DNA of 14,462 nt from Chloroflexota bacterium (lineage in GTDB: Bacteria > Chloroflexota > UBA4733). This document shows, in pieces, positions 1 through 6,503 of the stretch. The translations under genes were made by a program, and so were the position numbers. The DNA is taken from NCBI GenBank assembly GCA_025980355.1, contig JAICXR010000034.1:1-14462 (forward strand), given 5' to 3'. Every line of letters starts with the position of its first letter. Positions within the stretch are counted from its first letter, which is position 1. The notes beneath the pieces were generated by a model, which ran no database searches, was not told the origin of the DNA, and saw only the letters and a list, made by a program, of their open reading frames with translations.

Positions 1-1
1 C

Positions 2-217
2 CACCTCTTCAAAGCGGAGACGGGCAATTCGGTGCTGGATACGTTGCTCCAGATGCGCTTGCACCAGGCCGCCCGGTTGCTGACCTACACCACGCATGAC
101 ATTGGCGAGATCAGCAGGGCGGTCGGCTTTCGCTCGCCTTTCTACTTCAGCCGCCAGTTCCGCCGCCGTTTCGGCATGAGCCCGAGCCAATACCGTAATG
201 CTGCATCCCTCACGTGA
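2..217 (+). CDS. AraC-family transcriptional regulator, C-terminal fragment
   Basis: Reading from base 2 gives 71 residues ending in TGA at 215-217. The gene runs off the left edge, so no start is visible. The fragment is the second half of an AraC/XylS DNA-binding domain: RLHQAARLLTYT forms the linker helix, then DIGEISRAVGFRSPFYFSRQFRR is the second helix-turn-helix, and FGMSPSQYR is the conserved end of the family. These proteins bind DNA as transcription regulators, often of sugar use; the effector domain lies outside the window. It points toward the minus-strand ABC sugar importer and is separated from it by the palindrome cluster at 263-390, so the two converge. Control of the importer is plausible from proximity but not shown. 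Confidence 0.9.
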   Translation, partial: HLFKAETGNSVLDTLLQMRLHQAARLLTYTTHDIGEISRAVGFRSPFYFSRQFRRRFGMSPSQYRNAASLT

Positions 218-262
218 TGATGGTGCTGGTGAACCCTCGAATGAACGTGCAATGCCCAAGGA

Positions 263-282
263 CCAGGAGATAAATCTCCTGG
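263..282. repeat. Perfect 8-bp hairpin with TAAA loop
   Basis: Bases 263-270 (ccaggaga) and 275-282 (tctcctgg) are perfect reverse complements around the loop TAAA. It stands 45 bp past the AraC stop codon and abuts the larger inverted repeat at 281-370. No T-tract follows on the plus strand. It may be part of a composite extragenic palindrome or a terminator arm for the AraC gene. Confidence 0.6.
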
Positions 283-370
283 CTGAACCGACGAAGCCCC
301 TGCGGGGCTGCTCCCTTGGAGCACCACAGCGAGAATCTGGCCGCATCGCAGGGGCTTCGTCGGTTCAGCC
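281..370. repeat. Perfect 24-bp inverted repeat with nested hairpins
   Basis: Bases 281-304 and 347-370 are perfect reverse complements over 24 bp with a 42-base spacer. The spacer holds a small hairpin, tgctcc (309-314) and ggagca (318-323). The left arm can also fold by itself: agcccc (295-300) pairs with ggggct (304-309), which excludes part of the long stem. The element lies between the convergent AraC and MalG-type genes. It could be a bidirectional terminator, a REP-like extragenic palindrome or a small non-autonomous element. No second copy is in this window. Confidence 0.65.
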
Positions 371-390
371 GGACGCTGAAGCGTCCGGCT
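367..390 (-). terminator. Candidate terminator hairpin after the MalG-type gene
   Basis: Bases 367-376 (agccggacgc) and 381-390 (gcgtccggct) form a perfect 10-bp GC-rich stem with a 4-base loop, TTCA on the minus strand. The stem begins 3 bases past the TAG stop of the permease gene (394-396 on the plus strand), the usual place for a terminator. There is no U-tract after it, so termination may be weak, or the hairpin may protect the mRNA 3' end. Confidence 0.5.
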
Positions 391-393
391 CCG

Positions 394-1293
394 CTATCCC
401 TTGATCCCCGTGATGCTGATCCCCTCCACGAGCGTCTTCTGCGTGACGTAGAACAGGACGATGACGGGCACGATGGTGACGGTGGTGGCGGCCATCAGGT
501 AGGGCCAGGCGAGCTTCTCCACGAAATCGCTCCGGAAGAGTTGCAGGCCCAGGGCCACCGGGTATTTCGTCTGGTCGTTGAGGTAGATGAGCGGCCCCAG
601 GTAGTTGTCCCAGGCGCCCATAAAGGTGAACAGCCCGACCACGGCGAGGGCGGGCTTGGAAAGCGGCAGGATGATGCGCCACAGGATGCCGAGTTCGGTG
701 GTCCCGTCGATGCGCGCCGCTTCGGAGAGCTCCTGCGGGATGCTCAAGAAGAACTGGCGCAGTAAGAAGATGAAGTAGGCGCTGCCGAAGAAGGCCGGCA
801 CGATCAGCGGCTTATACGTATCGATCCACCCGAGGTGCTTGAAGGTGATGAACAGTGGCACCATCGTCACTTGATAGGGGATCATCATCGTCGCCAGGCA
901 GATCGCAAAGAGGACGTTGCGGCCCTTCCAGCGCAGGCGCGCAAATCCATAAGCGGAGAGGCAACAGGCAAGCAACTGGCCGACGACGCTGAGGCCGGCG
1001 TAGCGCAACGAGTTCAGGAAGAAGAGACCGAAGGGCTGGGCGCGCATCGCTTCCGGGTAGTTGAGGAAGCGCATCGGCCAGGGAATCCAGATTGGCGGGA
1101 CGTGATAGGTCTGCGCGTCGTTTTTGAGCGACGTCGACAGCATCCAAATCAACGGCAGGACGAAGACCAAGGCGAGCGCCAGCATGCAGAGGTAGAAGAC
1201 GCCGCGGCGGATCAGGTCGCCAACGTCGAATTCGGCTCTGGCGCCTCGCGCCGTCGTCGTCGCTAACGACTTGGGGAAGACCGCCTGGCTCAT
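394..1293 (-). CDS. Carbohydrate ABC transporter permease, MalG type (copy 1)
   Basis: This 299-residue inner-membrane protein is one of the channel subunits of a CUT1-type sugar importer. It has about six hydrophobic helices, starting near residue 33. The cytoplasmic EAA loop that docks the ATPase is clear at about residues 190-210 (SEAARIDGTTELGILWRIIL, ending in LP). The C-terminus GISITGIKG is typical of MalG-type subunits. The ATG start is preceded by AAGGAT six bases upstream. It is the last gene of the importer operon, 36 bp after the MalF-type gene. It aligns without gaps over 299 residues with the permease at 4021-4920, so the two are paralogs. The substrate cannot be read from sequence. 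Confidence 0.95.
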   Translation of the reverse strand: MSQAVFPKSLATTTARGARAEFDVGDLIRRGVFYLCMLALALVFVLPLIWMLSTSLKNDAQTYHVPPIWIPWPMRFLNYPEAMRAQPFGLFFLNSLRYAGLSVVGQLLACCLSAYGFARLRWKGRNVLFAICLATMMIPYQVTMVPLFITFKHLGWIDTYKPLIVPAFFGSAYFIFLLRQFFLSIPQELSEAARIDGTTELGILWRIILPLSKPALAVVGLFTFMGAWDNYLGPLIYLNDQTKYPVALGLQLFRSDFVEKLAWPYLMAATTVTIVPVIVLFYVTQKTLVEGISITGIKG

Positions 1294-1329
1294 CGTTTCA
1301 TCCTTCTGCTCGTGGCATCGCCGGCCGCG

Positions 1330-2265
1330 TTAGTCCGCCTGCCCGCCATAATGCACCTTGGCGCCGCCGGTACGGAAGATCACCACGGTGAAGATGACGA
1401 TGATGACAAACAGCACCCAGGCCATGGCCGAGGCGTAGCCCATCTTGAAGAACTGGAAGGCGTTCTGATACAGATACACGCTGTACAGGTTGGTGGCGTT
1501 ATCGGGGCCGCCTTGCGTCAGGAGCCAGGGCAGTGTGAAGTATTGGAACGTGCCGATCATGGTGGTGATGGCGACGAAGAGGATGGCCGGGGAGGACATC
1601 GGCACGGTGACGTTCCAGAACTGCTGCCAGCGGTTGGCGCCATCGACCAGCGCTGCGTCATACAGGGCGCGCGGTACGTCTTGCAGCGCCCCGAGGAAGA
1701 TCAGGATGGAACTGCCGCTGGCCCAGACGTTGATGATGATGAGGGAGATCTTGGCGAGGCCGAGCGCCGACAGCCAGGGAACGGCCGGGATGCGAAAGGT
1801 AGCCAGGATGTTGTCGATCAGGCCGTAGTTCGGGTTGTACATCCAGAGCCAGACCATCGCCGACGCCACCGCCGGGACGATCGAGGGGACGAAGAAGGCC
1901 GTGCGAAAGAGCCCGCGGAAGCGCATCTCCTGGTTGAGGAGGTTCGCCAGCAGGAAGGAGGCGATCAGCACCGCCGGCACGCCGATGACGACGAAGTAGA
2001 GGGTGTTGCCCAGCACGGTCTGGAACAGGTTGTCGTGCCTGAACAGGTTGACGTAGTTGGCCAGCCCGATGAAGCGCGGCGAGTTGAGCACATCGTAGGC
2101 GGTAAAGCTGTAATACAGGGAGGCGAGAATGGGGTAGGCGGTCCAGAAGAGGAAACCAAGGAACCAGGGCAACACGAAGAGCATGCCAACGCCAAATCGA
2201 CGCCACTCTCGCCGCGTCGCCGCCCGGCGTCGCGCCAGCGTGGTGGCGGGGGTCAGTACGGCCAT
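1330..2265 (-). CDS. Carbohydrate ABC transporter permease, MalF type
   Basis: This 311-residue membrane protein partners the MalG-type subunit in a CUT1 sugar importer. The N-terminus is basic (RRRAATRREWRRF), followed by a first helix at about 25-50 ending in the family signature PILASLYYSFTAYD. The EAA loop sits at about 198-222 (ALYDAALVDGANRWQQFWNV). About six membrane helices are visible, and the length matches the shorter, non-enteric MalF/UgpA proteins. The ATG start has an AGGTAGG ribosome-binding site seven bases upstream. It follows the binding-protein gene after a 107-bp gap that holds a large stem-loop. It is the only MalF-type gene here, although there are two MalG-type genes. 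Confidence 0.95.
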   Translation of the reverse strand: MAVLTPATTLARRRAATRREWRRFGVGMLFVLPWFLGFLFWTAYPILASLYYSFTAYDVLNSPRFIGLANYVNLFRHDNLFQTVLGNTLYFVVIGVPAVLIASFLLANLLNQEMRFRGLFRTAFFVPSIVPAVASAMVWLWMYNPNYGLIDNILATFRIPAVPWLSALGLAKISLIIINVWASGSSILIFLGALQDVPRALYDAALVDGANRWQQFWNVTVPMSSPAILFVAITTMIGTFQYFTLPWLLTQGGPDNATNLYSVYLYQNAFQFFKMGYASAMAWVLFVIIVIFTVVIFRTGGAKVHYGGQAD

Positions 2266-2297
2266 GGGCGTTGCCTACCTTTCTTTGGTGCGGCGGA

Positions 2298-2364
2298 GAA
2301 GGCCCTCTCTCCTGACCGCTCCCCCAGCCTTGCGGCAGGGATGGCGACGGCAGAGAGGGCCTTC
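2298..2364 (-). repeat. Intercistronic stem-loop between binding-protein and permease genes
   Basis: Bases 2298-2310 (gaaggccctctct) and 2352-2364 (agagagggccttc) form a perfect 13-bp stem around a 41-base, C-rich loop. It starts 8 bp past the stop of the substrate-binding gene and ends before the ribosome-binding site of the MalF-type gene. In known sugar importers, structures here stabilise the upstream mRNA so that binding protein is made in excess over permease. That role is inferred from position. It could also be a dispersed intergenic repeat. Confidence 0.6.
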
Positions 2365-2372
2365 GCCGGCGG

Positions 2373-3974
2373 TCACCCGTTCGGGAACTGTTGCTGGAGC
2401 TGGTTGGTGACGTTTTGCTGCAGCTGCTGCAGCGCGTTCGCCGGCTGGGCGCGGCCGTAGATGACGTCCTGCTGCACTTTGCCCCACTGCTGGCCGCAGT
2501 AGTTCTCGATGGGGTTCGACGGCATGCCATACAGCTTGTCGGCGCTCTTGACGGAGTTCACGTAGAAGTCAAGGCCCTTGTACTTGCTGAAGTCCACCTT
2601 CTTGAGGAAGGACTGACGGGCGCCCAGCCAGCCGGTGCCGTCGAAGATCGTCTGCTCGGCGGTATCGCTGACCAGGAACTCGATGAGCTGGAAGGCGTCG
2701 TCGGTGTTCTTGGCGCCCTTGGGGATGAAGGCTTGGTGGCCGACCAGCGTCTGGAACTTGAAGCCTTTCTCCGAACTGGGCACCGGCGCCCAGGTGTAGG
2801 CGAAGCTGCGATCGGGAGAGCTATGCGCCAGCTCCCCCGGCGCCCAATAGCCGTTGATATTGATATCCTCGACGCCCGAGGGCATTGCCGCCGTCGGGCT
2901 CTCCGTCCAGGTGCCGTAGCTGTTGTGGAAGCCGGACACGGCCTGGGCGCCGCCGGCGATGTCGTAGATCTTCTTCAGGATCGTCAGCCCCTCGGCCAGT
3001 TGCGAGTTATCGAAGTTGAACTTGCGGGTCTGCTCGTCGTAATAGTCCACCTTCCACGCCTGGGCCCAGTAGAACGGGTTGCTGCCGCCGAAGCTGCCAC
3101 CCATGGCGTCCAGCGGGTCGATGCCCAGGACCGAGATGCTGCCATTGCCGGCCTTCTGGGTGAACTGCTGCTGCATCTGCGTCAGGGTATCCCAGTCGTA
3201 GGGAAGGTTGTTCGGGTCGACGTTGAACTTCTGGAGGTTGGTCATATCGAAGCACAGACCATAGCGAGCGAACGCCTCGACCGCCGGGATGCCGTAGATC
3301 TTGCCCTTGTAGCTGGCGTACGACCAGTAGGCATCGGGGATATCGGCCTTCAGGGCGGTGCCATCGACGGTCGACTTCGCCACCATGGCGTCAAGGGCCG
3401 TTCCGGCGCCGCGGGCCCAGAACTCCGGGTAGGGGGCGTTGCCTACGGCAACGTTCGGCGGGCTGCCCCCGGCGATGGCGGTCAGCAACTTGGTATTGTT
3501 GTCGGCGGTCAACCAGCGGACGTTGAAGCCGGTCAGCGCTGTGGCCATCTTGGCGTTTAGACTCTGCCAGGTCGAGATCGCCGTAGCGCCGCCCCAGCCA
3601 TACCAGAGGTCGAGCGTCGTCGCCGCCCCCTTGTGCGTCTCGCCGGCCGCCGGCGTCGGCGTGGGCATGGGGGCGCTCGCCGCGGCGGCCGCGGACGTGG
3701 TGGAGGCGGTCGTCGTCGCCGCCGCGGACGTCGTGCTGGTGGCAGGCGCCGACGTCGTGGTGGCCGCCGCCGACGTGCTTGCGGCCGCCGCGGTGGTGCT
3801 CGTCGCGACGCTGGCAGAGGTCGCCGCGGCGACGGTGGCCGACCCGGCGCTGCTGCCGCTACCGGTGGCCGTGCCGTTGGCGCCACAGGCGGCCAGCAGC
3901 GCCGTGCCGAGCGGCAGGGCCGCGGCGACCCGCAGCAGATGGCGACGCGAGTACCTGCTCCCCGAACTGGACAT
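2373..3974 (-). CDS. Extracellular sugar-binding lipoprotein of ABC importer (SBP family 1)
   Basis: This 533-residue protein captures sugar outside the membrane and hands it to the permeases. The N-terminus has a twin-arginine signal (YSRRHLLRVAAALPLGTALL) ending in the lipobox LAAC with Cys30, so Tat export and lipid anchoring are likely. Residues 31-118 are an Ala/Ser/Thr linker with a Pro-Thr end, longer than usual. The binding domain starts near residue 119 (TTLDLWYGWGG), typical of family 1 binding proteins. I chose the ATG at 3974 because the signal peptide begins there and AGGAAAGGAG lies 6 bases upstream (3981-3990). An upstream extension in the same frame would bury the signal peptide. 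The gene lies 46 bp after the second permease gene. Confidence 0.95.
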   Translation of the reverse strand: MSSSGSRYSRRHLLRVAAALPLGTALLAACGANGTATGSGSSAGSATVAAATSASVATSTTAAAASTSAAATTTSAPATSTTSAAATTTASTTSAAAAASAPMPTPTPAAGETHKGAATTLDLWYGWGGATAISTWQSLNAKMATALTGFNVRWLTADNNTKLLTAIAGGSPPNVAVGNAPYPEFWARGAGTALDAMVAKSTVDGTALKADIPDAYWSYASYKGKIYGIPAVEAFARYGLCFDMTNLQKFNVDPNNLPYDWDTLTQMQQQFTQKAGNGSISVLGIDPLDAMGGSFGGSNPFYWAQAWKVDYYDEQTRKFNFDNSQLAEGLTILKKIYDIAGGAQAVSGFHNSYGTWTESPTAAMPSGVEDININGYWAPGELAHSSPDRSFAYTWAPVPSSEKGFKFQTLVGHQAFIPKGAKNTDDAFQLIEFLVSDTAEQTIFDGTGWLGARQSFLKKVDFSKYKGLDFYVNSVKSADKLYGMPSNPIENYCGQQWGKVQQDVIYGRAQPANALQQLQQNVTNQLQQQFPNG

Positions 3975-4020
3975 GTCCGACTCCTTTCCTACGATTTCGG
4001 GCCGTTGCAGCGGCCCTCCG

Positions 4021-4920
4021 TTATTCCCTGGCGCCCGTGATGGTGATGCCCTCGACAAAGGCCCGTTGGGCCAGGAAGAAGAGGCCAATCACGGGCAACA
4101 TGACCACGGTGGTTGCCGCCATGAGATACGGCCAGGCCAGGTGCTCGACGAAGTCGCTCTTGAAGAGCGCGAGCCCCACGGCCAGCGGATACAGGCGCTG
4201 GTCGTCGAGGTAGATCGATGGCCCGAGGTAGTTGTCCCAGGTGGCGAGGAATTCGATCAGGGCAACGACGACGATAGCCGGTCGGGCCAGCGGGACGATG
4301 ATCCGCACGAGGATGCCGACCTCTGAAGCGCCGTCGAGGCGGGCCGCTTCGGTCAGCTCCTGGGGAATCGTCATGAAGAACTGGCGGAGCAAGAAGACGT
4401 AGTAGGCGCTGCCGAAGAAGGCCGGCACGATGAGCGGACGGTAGGTATTGACCCAGCCGAGATACTTGAAGGTAATGAAGAGGGGGACCATCGTCACCTG
4501 ATAGGGGATCATCAAGGTCGTCAGGCAGAGCGCGAACAGAAGATCGCGCCCCTTCCAGCGCAGCCGCGCGAAGCCGTAGGCGGCGACGGAACAGGACAGC
4601 AACTCGGCCATCACCGTCGTCGCGGAATACTGCAGGCTGTTCAAGAAGTAGAGTCCGAACGGCTCGGCCTGCAGCGCCTCGGGATAGTTGGCAAGGCGCG
4701 GCGGCCAGGGCAGCCAGAGCGGCGGCACGTGATACGTCTGGGCGTCGTTTTTGAGTGAGGTGGAGAGCATCCAGAGGAGTGGCAGAAAGAACAGCAGCCC
4801 GAGCAGCACGATCAGCAGGTAGAAGCCGGCACGACCAAGCGGCCGGCGAAAGATCGAGACGCCGGACTGCCGGAGTCGCCACCGGTCCGGCATGAAGACA
4901 TCGACCGCGGCCGCGCGCAC
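4021..4920 (-). CDS. Carbohydrate ABC transporter permease, MalG type (copy 2)
   Basis: This is a second MalG-type channel subunit and the first gene of the importer operon. It shares long identical stretches with copy 1, such as MLSTSLKNDAQTYHVPP, MIPYQVTMVPLFITFK and LAWPYLMAATTV. The EAA loop reads TEAARLDGASEVGILVRIIV and the C-terminus GITITGARE. I chose the GTG at 4920 for three reasons: it gives exactly 299 residues, equal to copy 1, with the first helix at the same position; AGGAAGG lies 12 bases upstream; and a good -10 box at 4956-4961 falls just ahead. Other possible starts are ATG at 4893, which has no ribosome-binding site, and GTG at 4977, which would put the -10 box inside the gene. 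Confidence 0.93.
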   Translation of the reverse strand: MRAAAVDVFMPDRWRLRQSGVSIFRRPLGRAGFYLLIVLLGLLFFLPLLWMLSTSLKNDAQTYHVPPLWLPWPPRLANYPEALQAEPFGLYFLNSLQYSATTVMAELLSCSVAAYGFARLRWKGRDLLFALCLTTLMIPYQVTMVPLFITFKYLGWVNTYRPLIVPAFFGSAYYVFLLRQFFMTIPQELTEAARLDGASEVGILVRIIVPLARPAIVVVALIEFLATWDNYLGPSIYLDDQRLYPLAVGLALFKSDFVEHLAWPYLMAATTVVMLPVIGLFFLAQRAFVEGITITGARE

Positions 4921-4955
4921 GTCGTCCTGAAGCCTTCCTGGAGAAACCGCTACCG

Positions 4956-4961
4956 ATTGTA
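4956..4961 (-). promoter_or_regulatory. -10 box of the ABC importer operon
   Basis: On the minus strand this reads TACAAT, five of six matches to the sigma-70 consensus. A start of transcription near 4949 would give a leader of about 29 nt containing AGGAAGG before the GTG at 4920. No good -35 box is visible at 16-18 bp, so an activator may be needed. This is inference. Confidence 0.4.
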
Positions 4962-5048
4962 CAGGAAAGGGACCCACACATCATGGCAGGCATGGTGGGC
5001 GTGGCCATTACGCTGCTTACCATGCACTTCCCCAACCGTGAACCTGGC

Positions 5049-5054
5049 TATAAT
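5049..5054 (+). promoter_or_regulatory. -10 box upstream of the HTH-receiver gene
   Basis: A perfect TATAAT lies at 5049-5054 in otherwise GC-rich sequence, facing the gene at 5199. The expected -35 zone (about 5025-5032) is poor. If used, it would give a leader of about 138 nt that includes the inverted repeat at 5095-5120. Confidence 0.4.
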
Positions 5055-5094
5055 CAAGATGGGTACGTTGGGCGGTCTGCTCGCCGTTGGAGTA

Positions 5095-5120
5095 ATCGCC
5101 CCGAAGGATACAGGGGCGAT
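5095..5120. promoter_or_regulatory. Inverted repeat in the divergent regulatory region
   Basis: Bases 5095-5102 (atcgcccc) and 5113-5120 (ggggcgat) are perfect reverse complements with a 10-base spacer, and pairing continues outward after one mismatch. A second imperfect palindrome centred on ACGT lies at 5130-5143. Both sit between the divergent -10 boxes and the start at 5199. They could be an operator or a leader hairpin. Nothing else is recognised in the 278-bp gap 4921-5198. Confidence 0.4.
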
Positions 5121-5198
5121 CACGCTGTTACGAGACGTTTCGTCGCATAAAGGTCGCATGCACGTACCAATTCTTCACAGGGCGCCGGGAAGGACACG

Positions 5199-6503
5199 AT
5201 GCGCATGGAGGCGACGTCGCCCACGCTGCCGGCAGCGTTTGAGGAACTTGTGCGTGACGCCTTGTTACACCTCTACGACCCTGGCCACCTCCACACCCAT
5301 CCACTGCTGTCGTACCTCCTGAACGGCCAGGCGGAAGCGTTACCGCGCGGCAAGGCGCTGCGCCAGGAACTCTTGGATGCGATCGAGGCGCTGCGCCCCG
5401 GCCCCGGCGTGCCGGCCGTTTCGCGGGCATGGCGGGCGTACCACATCCTCGAGCTGCGCTACATCGAAGGGCACGACGTGGTAGACGTCATTGATCAGGT
5501 GGCGCTGAGCAAGAGTCAGTACCACCGAGAGCACCAACGGGCCCTGCAAGCTGTCGCGTCCTTGCTCTGGGAGAAATGGGAGGTCGGCCCCCCCTTGCTG
5601 AATAGCGCGCCTGTCCCAGCCCCTCCGCCATCGGAAACACTGGCGCGCACGGAGGCCCAGCACCTTCTCCATGACGTTGGCGTCAGCTCAATTGATGTTA
5701 AGGCGGTGGCGGAAGGGGTGGTGCGCTTGCTCCAACCGCTCTGTGCCCAACGCCGGGTGGAGGTGCGCCTCTCCATCGCCGAGGGTCTCCCCGGGCTCTG
5801 GGGTGACCGTGTGGCCCTCCGGCACGCCCTGCTCACCGTGCTGACGCAAGCAACCCACCGAGCGGAGGGGCGACATTTGCAACTCAATGCCAGCTCCCTG
5901 GGACGGCGGATCGAGCTCGTGTTGTCGGGAAAGCTGGTCGGACGCGACGAGGCTCCGCCGTGGGACCTGGCGGAGAGTCTCCCGTTCGTGGAGGCGCTCG
6001 GCGGGCAGTTGACCTACCTACCGGCGGCCTCCGTCCAGGCCTGGCAAATCCGAATGACCTTCCCGGTCGACGACCGGCCGACGTTACTGGTGGTTGACAA
6101 CAATGTCGATTTCATCCGGCTCATCGAACGCTATCTTGCCGGTCAGGGGTGGCGCTTGGTAGGGGCGCCTGACGTGGCGCAAGCCTATGCGCTGGCCACG
6201 CAGCGTCGACCGCGGGCGATCCTGCTCGACGTCGTTATTCCCGGACGGGACGGCTGGGAGCTCCTGCAGGACCTGAAAAGGGCGCCGGCTACTCACGACA
6301 TACCGGTTGTCATTTGCTCGGTCTTGCATGAACCGGACGTGGCCATTGCCCTCGGCGCCGCCGCCTATCTCCGTAAGCCGATTAGCCAGTTTCAGTTACT
6401 GGAGATGCTGGAATCCTTAGGTACCGCCGCGGCGGTTCGAGGCTCTGCACCAGCGCTTCAATCGCCCGACAGACCTCGTCAAGGCGCAGGCCCTCGGGCT
6501 TGA
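5199..6503 (+). CDS. Response regulator with N-terminal HTH, degenerate ATPase-like module and C-terminal receiver
   Basis: This 434-residue cytoplasmic protein has three parts. Residues about 78-123 (ILELRYIEG...SKSQYHREHQRALQAV) look like a sigma-region-4-type helix-turn-helix, preceded by a helical segment. Residues about 163-290 follow a histidine-kinase ATPase layout, but the N-box reads LLTVLTQATHRA without the key Asn, and no DxGxG motif is present, so ATP use is doubtful. Residues 295-407 are a receiver: acidic site D300 (DNN), phospho-acceptor D344, S374 and K393-P394. The start ATG follows GGAAGGA by 5 bases. The gene converges with the hybrid kinase and overlaps it by 122 bp. It probably acts as a phosphorylation-controlled DNA-binding regulator. 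Partner and targets are unknown. Confidence 0.85.
   Translation: MRMEATSPTLPAAFEELVRDALLHLYDPGHLHTHPLLSYLLNGQAEALPRGKALRQELLDAIEALRPGPGVPAVSRAWRAYHILELRYIEGHDVVDVIDQVALSKSQYHREHQRALQAVASLLWEKWEVGPPLLNSAPVPAPPPSETLARTEAQHLLHDVGVSSIDVKAVAEGVVRLLQPLCAQRRVEVRLSIAEGLPGLWGDRVALRHALLTVLTQATHRAEGRHLQLNASSLGRRIELVLSGKLVGRDEAPPWDLAESLPFVEALGGQLTYLPAASVQAWQIRMTFPVDDRPTLLVVDNNVDFIRLIERYLAGQGWRLVGAPDVAQAYALATQRRPRAILLDVVIPGRDGWELLQDLKRAPATHDIPVVICSVLHEPDVAIALGAAAYLRKPISQFQLLEMLESLGTAAAVRGSAPALQSPDRPRQGAGPRA

Noticed and set aside
1312..2460. Long plus-strand open frame of 382 codons opposite the permease gene
   Set aside because: Its product is rich in Asp, Glu, His and Gly without any domain, and it lies wholly antisense to a clear permease gene; a GC-rich shadow frame.
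2391..3560. Plus-strand open frame of 389 codons opposite the binding-protein gene
   Set aside because: Antisense to a well-supported gene, no recognisable domain and no ribosome-binding site.
3621..3884. Tandem repeat or CRISPR-like array
   Set aside because: The GCC/GAC-rich repetition encodes the low-complexity linker in frame and has no regular repeat unit with unique spacers.
3975..4088. N-terminal extension of the binding protein by 38 residues
   Set aside because: It would place the Tat signal inside the protein; the ATG at 3974 has a strong AGGAAAGGAG site.
3439..4326. Plus-strand frame of 295 codons with Ala/Val-rich stretch
   Set aside because: It arises from the complement of the Ala/Ser/Thr linker and spans a gene boundary on the other strand.
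4957..5322. Plus-strand frame of 121 codons over the divergent region
   Set aside because: Overlaps the start of a convincing gene in another frame and shows no domain; the region reads as regulatory.
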